The position numbers and the translations under genes were made by a program. A DNA stretch of 64,000 nucleotides from NCBI GenBank assembly GCA_021323865.1, contig JAJPKF010000006.1:1-64000 (forward strand). Reading direction: 5' to 3'. This document shows positions 25,280-37,111 of the stretch, in pieces (the first letter of the stretch is position 1; every line of letters begins with the position of its first letter). The notes below the pieces were generated by a model. The model saw nothing but the letters and a program-made list of their open reading frames with translations, ran no database searches and was not told where the DNA came from. This DNA comes from Pseudomonadota bacterium. GTDB taxonomy: Bacteria > Chloroflexota > UBA5177 > JAJPKF01.

Positions 25280-27246
25280 ACCGGCTGTCCGGCCATTGTC
25301 TCGTGGTGAGTGAGGATGGATGCTCCCTGGGGCAGACGGAAGGTCACGGTGAGGCCGCTCCCATTGCTCTCGGCCCAAATCCTACCGCCATGGGCTTCTA
25401 CGACGCCGCGACAGATGGCCAGGCCCAACCCCGTGCCCTGGGTCTCCCGAGCGAGCGAGTTGTCCACGCGGAAGAACCGTTCGAAGATGCGATCGAGATC
25501 GTCTGGGGTGACACCCGTCCCATCATCGGAGACCGATATCTCCACCTCACGAGTTTCTGGCATGGCCCGACCGGAGACGAGGATGACGGTACCGGGCGGA
25601 GAGTACTTGGCGGCATTCTCGAGCAGGTTGATGAGCACCTGAGCGAGGCGATTCTGATCGGCCTCGATGGTCGGGAAGCCGGGAGGAAACTCGAGCCGGT
25701 AGATGTGTGGCGCCAGGTCGGCATGGCTGGACAGCCGCTCGATAACATCCGCCGCGACTTTGGGGATGAGGACAGGTTCCTTGTTCAGCGTGAGCATGCC
25801 GCTGCCCAGACGGGAAAGATCGAGCAGGTTCTCGATGAGCGAGGACAACCGGTCGCTCTCCTCGTCGATCACTTGGATGAAGTCTCGTCGCGTGCCATGA
25901 TCCCAGTCGTCATCCAGGAGCAGCGTGGCGGCATACCCTTTGATGGACGAGAGCGGCCGCCGTAGCTCATGTGAGACGACGCTAATGAATTCGTCTTTCA
26001 GACGGTCTACCTCGCGAAGAGCGGCTACCTCGGCCGCCTGATCGAGCAGCTCGGCATTATCGACGGCGGCCGCCAGCTGCATGCTCAGCTCGGACAGTGC
26101 CGCCGTCTCGTCCGCACCGAGCTCACTCGACCTAGCGTCACGGATACCGATGAGTCCGATGGGCTGGTCGCGAAGATGGATGGGCCAAGCCAGCCATGGA
26201 TGCATCTGGCGGCAGGCGCATTCCTCGGTGGGCAGCGACACGAGGCATCCCTCCACCTTGGTCATATGTACGGGTTGTCCGGCGAGACTGGATGCATCCC
26301 GAACTCGTTGGATGAGGCACGATGCCGCGGCACCGGCTCCGCCGACGCCGATGCCGGCCGCGGTCAAATCTCCGCGATGGGGCTGGATCGCGATGATGAT
26401 GGGCCGGCGGTCCGTGAGCTTGGCGAGACCGTTCAGGGCGGCGTCACAGATGGTATCGAGGGCTTCGTTTGAGGAGACGAGGCGGGTCAGCTCGTTGATG
26501 GTGGCCAGCCGGGCGGCCTTGGATTCGTTTTCCCGAGCTTGGAGTGTCAGCCGGCGAGACGCGCCCCGAACCAGCCCAAAGAGAGATAGATAGAGCACCA
26601 GGAAGCCTCCGCCGACGCCGAGAATCACGAACCGACGAATGGAATCGATCCGCGGCTGAAGGCCCTTCATATCGTGATAGATCTCATATGCCCCTATGAC
26701 ACTGCCCGGCTTGACTCCCCGAATGGGCACATAGGTCTGAAGGAGTGGGCTCCCGAAGCGGCGGTCGTCGACGTTCTCGCGATCACTGAGATCGGAGAGG
26801 GTGGATGACGTTCGCCCATGAAGCGCATCGCGCAGGCCCGCGTCGATGCCGAAGTTGCGGCCCACGATTCGAGGGTCATCGGAAAAGAAAACGGTGCCCC
26901 GCCGATTCCAGATCTTGATGCGAACAATGTGCCCCTGGCCGGCGCCCTGAGAGCGTTTGATGTCGAGCACGAGTCGCCGCAACTCGCGATATTCGCTGGC
27001 CCGTACCGGATGCTCCATCTGTCCGGCGGTCAAATGGCTCCACAGCAGGGCGTCTACGAGAGCGCCTCCCTCCTGACCCTGCTGGGTAAGGGCGTCACCG
27101 ATCAGACGCTGCTGCAGCATCCAACCGAAGAGAAGGGCAATCGCCGCCATGACCACGAAGCTCAGCACGGAAAAGCGCAGCAGCAGGTTTTGGCGGAGGG
27201 CGCGCCTGGTTGGGGATGGATGCGGAGGACCGGAGCCGGGTCTCAT
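25276..27246 (-). CDS. Membrane sensor histidine kinase with GAF domain
   Basis: 656-residue kinase: TM1 (about 21-43), an extracytoplasmic sensor of about 160 residues containing a Cache-like stretch (VRIKIWNRRGTVFFSDDPRIVG), TM2 (about 207-227), a GAF domain (about 259-398), HisKA with His426 in VSHELRRPLSSIKG, and HATPase with NLLENAAKYSPPG, DDGTGV and GTGLGLAIC. The GAF domain has the Cys cluster EECACRQMH, which could bind metal or sense redox. ATG at 27246 has no Shine-Dalgarno site, but TACTAT ends 7 nt upstream, suggesting a leaderless transcript. The stop overlaps the response regulator start. Confidence 0.93.
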   Translation of the reverse strand: MRPGSGPPHPSPTRRALRQNLLLRFSVLSFVVMAAIALLFGWMLQQRLIGDALTQQGQEGGALVDALLWSHLTAGQMEHPVRASEYRELRRLVLDIKRSQGAGQGHIVRIKIWNRRGTVFFSDDPRIVGRNFGIDAGLRDALHGRTSSTLSDLSDRENVDDRRFGSPLLQTYVPIRGVKPGSVIGAYEIYHDMKGLQPRIDSIRRFVILGVGGGFLVLYLSLFGLVRGASRRLTLQARENESKAARLATINELTRLVSSNEALDTICDAALNGLAKLTDRRPIIIAIQPHRGDLTAAGIGVGGAGAAASCLIQRVRDASSLAGQPVHMTKVEGCLVSLPTEECACRQMHPWLAWPIHLRDQPIGLIGIRDARSSELGADETAALSELSMQLAAAVDNAELLDQAAEVAALREVDRLKDEFISVVSHELRRPLSSIKGYAATLLLDDDWDHGTRRDFIQVIDEESDRLSSLIENLLDLSRLGSGMLTLNKEPVLIPKVAADVIERLSSHADLAPHIYRLEFPPGFPTIEADQNRLAQVLINLLENAAKYSPPGTVILVSGRAMPETREVEISVSDDGTGVTPDDLDRIFERFFRVDNSLARETQGTGLGLAICRGVVEAHGGRIWAESNGSGLTVTFRLPQGASILTHHETMAGQPV

Positions 27247-27383
27247 ACACGCAATAGTACGCGCGTGAGTTGCGCCGTGGGTGGCCGTCTCACTGATAAA
27301 CTCGGTTGTCTGGCCGCCCGGCATGCCGTTTGTGTCCCGCTCGGTCCCGAGAGCGGTCTGCACCTGCCGAGGTCTGGCACCCT

Positions 27384-28196
27384 GTGCTTCACACCATCTT
27401 TTCCACGTTCTCTCGCTTCGGCGTGTCCAGCGCCGTCGATATCATCATCGTCGGGCTGATCTTCTACGGGCTGCTGATGGTCGTTCGAGGCACCCGGGCA
27501 GACCAGATCCTGCGGGGACTGATCGTCGTCTTTATCGTTCTGGCCGTGGCCACCTCGATCTTCCATCTCACCATGGTCGAGTGGCTGCTCCGGAACAGCC
27601 CTTTCGTGCTGCTGGTCGGCGTGCCCATCATCTTCGCCCCCGAGCTGCGTCGCGCTTTGGAACAGGTGGGCCGTTCGAGCGCCCGGCTGAATCATCCCTG
27701 GTCGGCCTTCGCCACGCAACCACTCCGGACCACGGCCATCGACGAAGTTGTCTCCGCGGCTTCGCGCCTGTCGGATCAGCGATACGGGGCCCTCATTACC
27801 TTGGAGGGTGTTACCGGACTGCAGGAGTACGTTCGCAGCGGGGTGCGCATCGATGGGGAAGTGACGGCAGATCTCATGGTCAGCATCTTTCTTCCCAGCA
27901 CGCCGCTCCACGACGGGGCCGTGATCATTCGCGGGGATCGGGTGATCGCGGCCGGGTGCGTCCTTCCGCTGAGCGACAACGTGCGAGACTCGGCTCTGGG
28001 AACGCGGCATAGAGCCGCCATCGGAATCACTGAGCTAACCGATGCGACCTGTATCGCGGTCTCGGAGGAAACGGGCGCAATCTCCATAGCTCGCGGAGGC
28101 CAGCTCTCACATGTCTCCCCGGAGCGGCTGCACACCTACCTGACGGCCTTCTATCGCCGGCATGCGCCGGAGCCGGCCGTTGCCGTGGGCACATAG
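27384..28196 (+). CDS. cdaA: Diadenylate cyclase (c-di-AMP synthase), CdaA type
   Basis: 270-residue membrane-bound enzyme that joins two ATP into c-di-AMP. Three N-terminal membrane helices (about 12-85) precede the DAC domain with the catalytic DGAVIIRG and GTRHRAAIG motifs, as in CdaA/DacA. GTG at 27384 is chosen because the family start (LHTIFSTF...) follows it and GAGGT lies about 10 nt upstream; an open frame back to 27306 lacks similarity. Its stop overlaps the next gene's GTG (TAGTG), the usual cdaA-cdaR pairing. c-di-AMP controls potassium and osmolyte balance and cell-wall homeostasis in monoderms. Confidence 0.95.
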   Translation: MLHTIFSTFSRFGVSSAVDIIIVGLIFYGLLMVVRGTRADQILRGLIVVFIVLAVATSIFHLTMVEWLLRNSPFVLLVGVPIIFAPELRRALEQVGRSSARLNHPWSAFATQPLRTTAIDEVVSAASRLSDQRYGALITLEGVTGLQEYVRSGVRIDGEVTADLMVSIFLPSTPLHDGAVIIRGDRVIAAGCVLPLSDNVRDSALGTRHRAAIGITELTDATCIAVSEETGAISIARGGQLSHVSPERLHTYLTAFYRRHAPEPAVAVGT

Positions 28197-29512
28197 TGCG
28201 GAGAGCAACATTCCCGGATATCTGGCGTGGCCCACATGGCCGTGCGGTGTTACCCCGGTCGCGCGTGTTTGGGGAGAGCGGTCCCAGCACGCGTCAGCGG
28301 TTGGCAAAGCTGCTCACTCCCGAGTCCCTGTTTCGACTTGTTCTCGCCTTTGCGCTGGCCACTGCCCTTTGGCTGTACGTGAACGCCCGCAACACTCCCG
28401 CGGCCTCCATGCCATATGGCCAACCAATTTCCATCTCTGCGGAAAATGTTCCGCCGGGGCTCACGGTGAGCAACGTCCTGCCCTCCGTCCATCTGATGAT
28501 CCGCCCGTTGGCGGCAGGTCTCACAGTACCGCCGTCCAGCTTCCCCGCCATCGTGGATCTCACCGGCCTGGGAGCCGGCATACACCGCCATGTCCCGGTA
28601 CAGGTTGGATCGGACCAAGCGGTCCCGGTGGTCAATTACCGCCCCCGCTACGTCGTGGTGGATCTACAGCACGTGGTCAGCCGGCCGGTTCCCGTCACCA
28701 TCCATGTCCTCGAGGCGCCACCGTATGGGTATGCGCTCAAGTCAGGCAGTCCCAGCGCAAGCCCATCGACTGTGAAGGTGACCGGACCAACCTCATTCGT
28801 GAAGCAGGTGACCCGTGCGGTCGTCTTCGTCTCCCTGAGCGCCGCGCGCTCGAGCCTCAACTCGAACTTTCCCGTGACGCTGCAGAATGCTCAGGGAAAC
28901 GCTCTGCCCACGAGTGCCACCGTCTCGCCGGCCAGAGTCCGCGTTCATGCAGGGATCAAGCAGCTCGCCTCTTACAAGACGCTGCCCATCCTGGCGCCCA
29001 TTCGGGGTCAGCCGGCCGCCGGGTTCGGAGTGACCTCGATCCAGGTGAGCCCCTCCGGCATCACGGCATACGGCAGCCCTCACGTGCTCAATCGCCTGCG
29101 CTACTTGCGCACGGCGGCTGTGAATGTGTCCGGCATGCGTACGGGTATGCGCCGATTTCGGGTGCACCTGCGCGTGCCAAAACGCGTCTTCTCGCCAACT
29201 CGCCACGTTGGGGTGACCATCGTCGTGGGTCCGGTTAGCGGAGCCGCCTCTACCCGTGCGGCAGTGGTTCCAATCGGATTGGCCAAGGGAGACGCGGTCA
29301 CGCTCTCACCAGGCGCCGTGTTGGTGACGATCGTCGGGCCATCCCCCTCTCTTGGGGCACTGGGCTCGCGTGTTCGCGCCCAAGTGAACGTCGCGGGTTT
29401 GGGGACAGGGAGTTACCGTTTGGCCATACGGCTGATCCACCCGTCGAGCGTGCGCATCGATTCCGTTCGTCCTGCAGTGGTGACCGTCACCATACGTCCC
29501 ACTAAGCACTAG
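28196..29512 (+). CDS. cdaR: YbbR-domain regulator of CdaA
   Basis: 438-residue protein with a single N-terminal membrane helix (LFRLVLAFALATALWLYVNA, about 45-64), then extracytoplasmic repeats of the YbbR type. Each repeat includes a central VKVTGP- or VSPSGI-like motif; three or four copies are visible. In Firmicutes CdaR binds CdaA and tunes c-di-AMP synthesis. The start GTG overlaps the cdaA stop. The first 30 residues are basic and may be cytoplasmic. Length and position match the family. Confidence 0.9.
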   Translation: MRRATFPDIWRGPHGRAVLPRSRVFGESGPSTRQRLAKLLTPESLFRLVLAFALATALWLYVNARNTPAASMPYGQPISISAENVPPGLTVSNVLPSVHLMIRPLAAGLTVPPSSFPAIVDLTGLGAGIHRHVPVQVGSDQAVPVVNYRPRYVVVDLQHVVSRPVPVTIHVLEAPPYGYALKSGSPSASPSTVKVTGPTSFVKQVTRAVVFVSLSAARSSLNSNFPVTLQNAQGNALPTSATVSPARVRVHAGIKQLASYKTLPILAPIRGQPAAGFGVTSIQVSPSGITAYGSPHVLNRLRYLRTAAVNVSGMRTGMRRFRVHLRVPKRVFSPTRHVGVTIVVGPVSGAASTRAAVVPIGLAKGDAVTLSPGAVLVTIVGPSPSLGALGSRVRAQVNVAGLGTGSYRLAIRLIHPSSVRIDSVRPAVVTVTIRPTKH

Positions 29513-29517
29513 AGCCG

Positions 29518-30261
29518 ATGGCGCGTGTGGGCGCTAGCCGTCGCAAGACGCCATTCTGGCGGCCGGCGGGTGGCTCCGAACGGCACGTTCATCCCTCGGA
29601 TCTGCTGGGGTCCATCATCCTTGGTCTCAACGACGGCATCGTGACAACGTTGGTCTTCGTCCTGTCGGTCGATCAAGCCAGCGGAAATGCCCATCATACC
29701 GTGGTCGTAGCGGGCCTTGCCGAGATGCTGGCCGGCGGTGTGTCTATGTTCCTGGGGGGCTATACGGCGGCGCGCGCCATGCACGAGGCCTATCACTATC
29801 AGGTGGAGGTTGAGCGTCAGGAGATCCGGCAGGAGCCCGAGGAAGAACGCGCCGAGGTGACTGAAATGTACCGAGCCAAGGGGTTTGGAGGTCCGCTGCT
29901 CGACGCGATCGTCCATCACGTGACGAGCGATCCGGATCGATGGCTGCGTGTTATGGCGCGAGATGAGCTGGGTGCTCCGCCGGAGGAAGGGAGCAAATCG
30001 TGGCAGGCAGGGCTGGCCGTCGGCCTCTCATTTATGGCCGGCGCCCTCGTCCCCCTCCTGCCCTTCCTGGCCCACATTTCGCCCGTGGGTCTGGTCTCGA
30101 TTGTCTGCTCGGTCGTGGCGCTGACCATCACCGGGGCAGCCCGCTCTCGTTACAGCCGCAAGGAGTGGTGGACGAGCGCCGGGGAGATGGTGGGCATCGG
30201 TCTGGCCGGCGCAGGGGCAGGTCTGCTGATTGGTTATCTCCTGTCCCTAGCGGGCCAGTGA
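29518..30261 (+). CDS. VIT1/CCC1-family iron or manganese transporter
   Basis: 247-residue membrane protein with five hydrophobic segments. The first pair carries GSIILGLNDGIVTTLVF and LAEMLAGGVSMFLGGY, signature of the CCC1/VIT1 family. The cytoplasmic middle is acidic with many Glu/His residues (YHYQVEVERQEIRQEPEEE), the metal-binding domain typical of VIT proteins. It should export or sequester Fe2+/Mn2+. It starts 5 nt after cdaR and may be co-transcribed. Confidence 0.9.
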   Translation: MARVGASRRKTPFWRPAGGSERHVHPSDLLGSIILGLNDGIVTTLVFVLSVDQASGNAHHTVVVAGLAEMLAGGVSMFLGGYTAARAMHEAYHYQVEVERQEIRQEPEEERAEVTEMYRAKGFGGPLLDAIVHHVTSDPDRWLRVMARDELGAPPEEGSKSWQAGLAVGLSFMAGALVPLLPFLAHISPVGLVSIVCSVVALTITGAARSRYSRKEWWTSAGEMVGIGLAGAGAGLLIGYLLSLAGQ

Positions 30262-30292
30262 TCGTGGGCAAGGGCCGCCAGCTCACACTGCC

Positions 30293-31867
30293 GTGAGCCG
30301 GATTCCTCAGGCATGCGCCGCCAACGGCATGGTCGCTTCGGCTCACTATCTGGCCTCGCAAGCCGGGGTATGGATGCTGCGCCAGGGCGGCAATGCCGTC
30401 GACGCCGCTGTCTGCGCCGCGGCCACCATCGCGGTCGTCGCGCCGCACTTGAACGGTGTTGGGGGCGATCTGTTCGCACTCGTGTGGTCCGATGGGGCCC
30501 AGGCGCCTGTCGGCCTGAACGCCAGCGGCAGGTCCGGCAGTCTGGCCGGAATCTCCCGACTGCGCAGCCAGGGCCACGAGGTCATGCCCGCCCGCGGACC
30601 TCTGGCGGTTTCTGTCCCCGGAGCAGTGTCGGGCTGGGCGGCCCTTTTGGAACGCTTCGGCCGGACGCGCCTGTTCGACGCCTTGCAGCCCGCCATCGAA
30701 TACGCCGAGAACGGTGTTCCGGTCACTCAGAGGCTGGCCGGGGCGATTGCTGGCAACCGTGAGCTGATCTGCACGGATGCGGGCATGACTGCGGTCTTCA
30801 CCCGAAACGGCCGGCCGCTCGCGGAGCGGGACAGCTTCCGCAATCCGGACCTTGCCGCGTCCCTCGCCGAAATCGCGAAAAGTGACGGCGAGGCGATGTA
30901 CCGAGGGGGATTGGCACAACGGCTGGTGGACGGCCTTCGGTCAGCCGGAGGGCTGCTCAAGCCCGAGGATCTTGCCGGTCACTCGGTGGAATGGGTCGAG
31001 CCAATCTCGACGACGTTTCAACGTCGCACCGTTTATGAGCTGCCCCCGAATACTCAGGGCGTTTGCGCTCTGGAGTTGCTGAACCTCGTAGAGACGAGCG
31101 ATCCTTCGTCCATCGGGCACAACACCGCTGGCTACATCGACGGACTGGCGAAGGCAATGCGGCTGGCGTACGAGGACCGCGATCGTTACGTCACAGATCC
31201 GACCTTTGCCGACATTCCGACGGCCATGCTCGGCTCGAAGGACTATGCGCAGCGGCGGTGGCGGGAAGAGCCGGCCCCGGTTTCAACCCGTGACGGTGAC
31301 ACGGTTTATCTCTGCGTCGTGGACGACCGGCATGGGGCCGTGTCCTTGATTCAGAGCAACTACATGGGATTCGGTAGCTTTGTCATGCCCGCAGGCACGG
31401 GAATACACCTGCATAACCGAGGCAGCTACTTCTCCCTCGATCCTGATCACGTCAACCGCCTGGAACCCGGCAAGCGGCCCATGCACACGCTCATTCCGGC
31501 CATGACGGCGCTGGAGGGGCAACCCGAGATCGTGTTCGGGTCCATGGGCGGAGACGCGCAACCCCAGTTTCAGCTGCAGGTGCTGCAGAACCATCTGCGC
31601 TTCGGGATGTCACTGCAGGAGGCGGTTGAGGCAGCTCGGTTCGTTTTCGTGGGCGAGAAGAACGGGCCGCCGAGGATTGTCTTGGAGGCCGAGCGGTTCC
31701 CGCGTGAGACCGCGGAGCAACTCACTCTCCGCGGATACGACGTTGACTCCGTCGAGGCCTGGAGCGGCCTGATGGGCCACGCCCAGGCTATTCGCATTGT
31801 GCCGGAGTCGTCTCTGTTGGAGGGAGCAGCAGATCCTCGCGGTGACAGTGCCGCGCTCGGGTTCTGA
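30293..31867 (+). CDS. ggt: Gamma-glutamyltranspeptidase
   Basis: 524-residue NTN hydrolase that cleaves gamma-glutamyl bonds (glutathione and related compounds). The large subunit has GMVASAHYLAS, MLRQGGNAVDAAVCAAA and GGDLFALV. Autocleavage is predicted before Thr337 in DGDTVYLCVVDD, the nucleophile of the small subunit. Further motifs are FGSFVMP, PGKRPMHTLIPAM and GSMGGDAQPQ. No signal peptide is visible, so it may act in the cytoplasm. GTG start. The convergent GGT-like gene at 6736 lacks this Thr. Confidence 0.93.
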   Translation: MSRIPQACAANGMVASAHYLASQAGVWMLRQGGNAVDAAVCAAATIAVVAPHLNGVGGDLFALVWSDGAQAPVGLNASGRSGSLAGISRLRSQGHEVMPARGPLAVSVPGAVSGWAALLERFGRTRLFDALQPAIEYAENGVPVTQRLAGAIAGNRELICTDAGMTAVFTRNGRPLAERDSFRNPDLAASLAEIAKSDGEAMYRGGLAQRLVDGLRSAGGLLKPEDLAGHSVEWVEPISTTFQRRTVYELPPNTQGVCALELLNLVETSDPSSIGHNTAGYIDGLAKAMRLAYEDRDRYVTDPTFADIPTAMLGSKDYAQRRWREEPAPVSTRDGDTVYLCVVDDRHGAVSLIQSNYMGFGSFVMPAGTGIHLHNRGSYFSLDPDHVNRLEPGKRPMHTLIPAMTALEGQPEIVFGSMGGDAQPQFQLQVLQNHLRFGMSLQEAVEAARFVFVGEKNGPPRIVLEAERFPRETAEQLTLRGYDVDSVEAWSGLMGHAQAIRIVPESSLLEGAADPRGDSAALGF

Positions 31868-31902
31868 GTCGCAGCACCCTGCTGACGTCGACCTGACCTG
31901 CT

Positions 31903-34812
<2,910 letters not shown>

Positions 34813-34903
34813 AGCTCGTAAAACTGGTAGCGGGAACTCGCGGTCGCCGCGCGAAGTGAGACCGCTCCCGTCATCCTCCCATCCTTCCGCTGACTTGCGA
34901 ATT

Positions 34904-34917
34904 GTAACATCTGTTCG
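34904..34917 (-). promoter_or_regulatory. Candidate LexA (SOS) box upstream of uvrA
   Basis: On the minus strand CGAAC-AGAT-GTTAC matches the Gram-positive/actinobacterial SOS consensus CGAAC-N4-GTTCG, with the left half-site perfect and GTT of the right half kept. It partly overlaps a TACAAT hexamer that could serve as -10. uvrA is a classical SOS gene. No lexA gene is in the window. Confidence 0.45.
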
Positions 34918-35282
34918 AATTTAATTTGGCCTATTCGGCCGCGTTGTAAGCCGTGATCTGACTCACATTCCTCTGGTTTTGGTACGCCTCTGGAGGCGTA
35001 CATCGTGGCGCATCTTGATCCGAATCCGGCTCCCGGCACCCGGTACCGCAACGCCGTGTGGGCCTCCGCAGAAGGTGCGTCTGGCGGGTCCAGTGAGATG
35101 CTGCCGGGGCGGTGCAGTCCGATTCCTGGGCGCAATCGCTGACCCGGCGGCATGCCCGCACGGTCCTGTTCCACAGATCCGTTGTGCGCGGGCGCACCCT
35201 GGTTTTCCGGGCCCCGTCCGTATACTAGTTGAGTCGATGGCCTCTCCGGAGGGTGGCCGTCGGGCTGTCCAAGGCGGTGGTG
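34918..35282. other. Intergenic region with a 20-bp inverted repeat
   Basis: No convincing gene lies here. It contains a perfect inverted repeat at 34982-35001, GTACGCCTC-TG-GAGGCGTAC, about 170 nt upstream of uvrA and 280 nt upstream of the zinc-ribbon gene. It could be an operator or a transcript hairpin; no T-tract follows on either strand. Several long frames cross the region but lack starts with ribosome sites and recognisable motifs. Confidence 0.4.
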
Positions 35283-35765
35283 ATGATCGTCAGGGAAGTC
35301 ATATGCCCTCGGTGCCGCGAGCAGGTCGCGCCGGGAGCGCCCTGGTGTGCCCATTGTGGCTGGGACATGGTGCTCCACAACCAGCTCGAGATCCAGAAGC
35401 GCCTGGAGGGCGAATCTGAGCCGCTGCTCAGCGTTTCGTTGGATGCGCTCCTGGTCGGAGGCATACTGGCCTCCGTTTTCGCGGTTGGCGAGGTGGTGCT
35501 CTTCGCCGCCTCGTGGAAGGTTGGACTGGGCGTGTGGATCGCGGTGCTGGTGATCGCCTTCTTCGCCCTCTCCGAGCAGATCGCTCCCGGCCCGGCAGCC
35601 ACGCGGGCTCGGGGATATGAGCCGCTTCCCTCTCGCTATGCGACCGTGCTCTACCGGCAGCACAATTGGGCGCCGTCGTCGCCGGTCCGGGGCCTCCTGA
35701 TCTTGGTCCCCCTCTTCATTGCCATTGCCGGGATTGCCATCTTGGAGCGCCAGATTCCGGTCTAG
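35283..35765 (+). CDS. Zinc-ribbon membrane protein
   Basis: 160-residue protein with an N-terminal zinc ribbon CPRCREQVAPGAPWCAHCG (CxxC-x12-CxxC, residues about 8-26). Two membrane helices follow near 50-68 and 72-90, and a C-terminal helix near 138-155. The RYATVLYRQHNW segment between is probably exposed. Function unknown; such proteins are common single-copy membrane proteins. ATG at 35283 is chosen over the open extension to 35229, which has no matching features. Confidence 0.7.
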   Translation: MIVREVICPRCREQVAPGAPWCAHCGWDMVLHNQLEIQKRLEGESEPLLSVSLDALLVGGILASVFAVGEVVLFAASWKVGLGVWIAVLVIAFFALSEQIAPGPAATRARGYEPLPSRYATVLYRQHNWAPSSPVRGLLILVPLFIAIAGIAILERQIPV

Positions 35766-35940
35766 ACCCCTGTTGAGTGAGTGACCGGCCCGATGCGGCC
35801 TGCTCTTCCCTGTGTCTTCGGCCAGATGGCCCCACATCATGTCTGTGCGATCCGACGAGAGAAGTCGAGCGACGAGGGCGCGGGAAGCTGCGCCGCCGGA
35901 GGGGCAGTGAGAATCCCAGCCGTCGACCTATGCCGGCCGC

Positions 35941-36711
35941 CTAGTAGTACGCCTCGGGAGGGTGACGGAGAGATCGCCACTGCTCCATATCGTGGCCAAA
36001 GATGAGGAGACCCCCGGTCTCGCGCGCGAGCGCGAGCAGCCTGTCGCCAGACCTCTTGGCCTGATCGGGGTCCTGGGCCACGCTGTAAACCCCGGCCGTG
36101 ACGTTCGCCCGAGAGTAGATGGCATCGATGCTCAGGATCACGGTGCCGGTTCCCGGCAGCGTCACCACCACTGAAAGGTGTCCCGGACAGTGGCCCGGTG
36201 TGACCAGCAGCGTGACTTCGGGCGTCAGCTGAAAGTCGGAATCGATGATGCGGTACCTGGGTGTCCCCGCGCTGGAATCTGTTCTCGGCAGTTGCCGGCC
36301 GATCGACTCGGTGTAAACGTCCCGGTGGACCACCGGCTCGGCGTTCGGAAAGAGAGCCACGTTGCCGGCATGGTCGAAGTGGGTGTGTGTGACGACGACT
36401 ACGTCAATGTCCTGGGGCGACAAGCCGCAGGCATCCAGCTGAACCTCGGGATCGTCTTCAGGAACCAGCTCGAGCTGCATCTCCTGCCGGACGGGCGCGT
36501 CGGGAGGCTGGTCGAACCACGGCTCGGCGATGTGACGGCGATCTGGGCCTGAGTCGATCAGGACTCGACGCCCCTCGCTCCCGGTGATCAGGAAACCCGG
36601 AAAGGGGATCGAGCCCCACGTGCCGTCCAGGTGCCCGGGGACCATGTTGCCCAGGTCCCATCGCATCCGTCCAAAGTTGAGCAGGTGTAGAGATGGCCGA
36701 GTCGTGGTCAT
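35941..36711 (-). CDS. MBL-fold hydrolase, lactonase-like
   Basis: 256-residue metallo-beta-lactamase-fold protein. Metal ligands: THTHFDHAG (about residue 110), a His in TPGHCPGHLS, an Asp in LSIDAIYS and a His in FGHDMEQW. The order and the GHCPGH motif resemble N-acyl homoserine lactonases (AiiA/AttM group), but quorum quenching cannot be claimed from sequence alone. Its ATG overlaps the stop of an upstream three-helix membrane protein by 4 nt, so the two are coupled. Confidence 0.85.
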   Translation of the reverse strand: MTTTRPSLHLLNFGRMRWDLGNMVPGHLDGTWGSIPFPGFLITGSEGRRVLIDSGPDRRHIAEPWFDQPPDAPVRQEMQLELVPEDDPEVQLDACGLSPQDIDVVVVTHTHFDHAGNVALFPNAEPVVHRDVYTESIGRQLPRTDSSAGTPRYRIIDSDFQLTPEVTLLVTPGHCPGHLSVVVTLPGTGTVILSIDAIYSRANVTAGVYSVAQDPDQAKRSGDRLLALARETGGLLIFGHDMEQWRSLRHPPEAYY

Positions 36712-36956
36712 AGGTTAAGGAGCCGGAGCACAGCCAGCCCGGCGGCGACTCCCACGAGGTCCGGTACCACCTGGAGCTCGCCAAGCTGCGGAGTCTGAAT
36801 GTTGAGGCCGTCGACGATTGCCTCAGCCACCGAGAATCCCGCCAAAATCACCACCCAATACAGTGGCACGCGTCGGAGGGAGTGGGCTCTCAGAATCTGG
36901 TAACCGAGCGCTGCCAGGAGGGAGACCAAAAAGGCGATGAAGAGCCATGGAGGCAC
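36708..36956 (-). CDS. Small three-helix membrane protein
   Basis: 82-residue hydrophobic protein with three membrane helices (about 3-20, 31-50, 62-80). The stretch between helices 2 and 3 (DGLNIQTPQLGELQVVPD) is polar. GTG start at 36956 without clear ribosome site. It is coupled to the MBL hydrolase by a stop-start overlap. No family recognised. Confidence 0.6.
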   Translation of the reverse strand: MPPWLFIAFLVSLLAALGYQILRAHSLRRVPLYWVVILAGFSVAEAIVDGLNIQTPQLGELQVVPDLVGVAAGLAVLRLLNL

Positions 36957-37111
36957 TCGTGCGCTAACGCCTGGGTCCAGACTTGCCGCGTCGCTTCCAG
37001 GTCGCGGAGCGGGCTCGCGGAGGAAGGCTCCGCAGGCGCGGCCGCCTGTCTAGATCCCCCTGGCCCTGGGCCGTTTGCACTCACCATCATACAGGGAGCG
37101 CGCCGCGAGTC

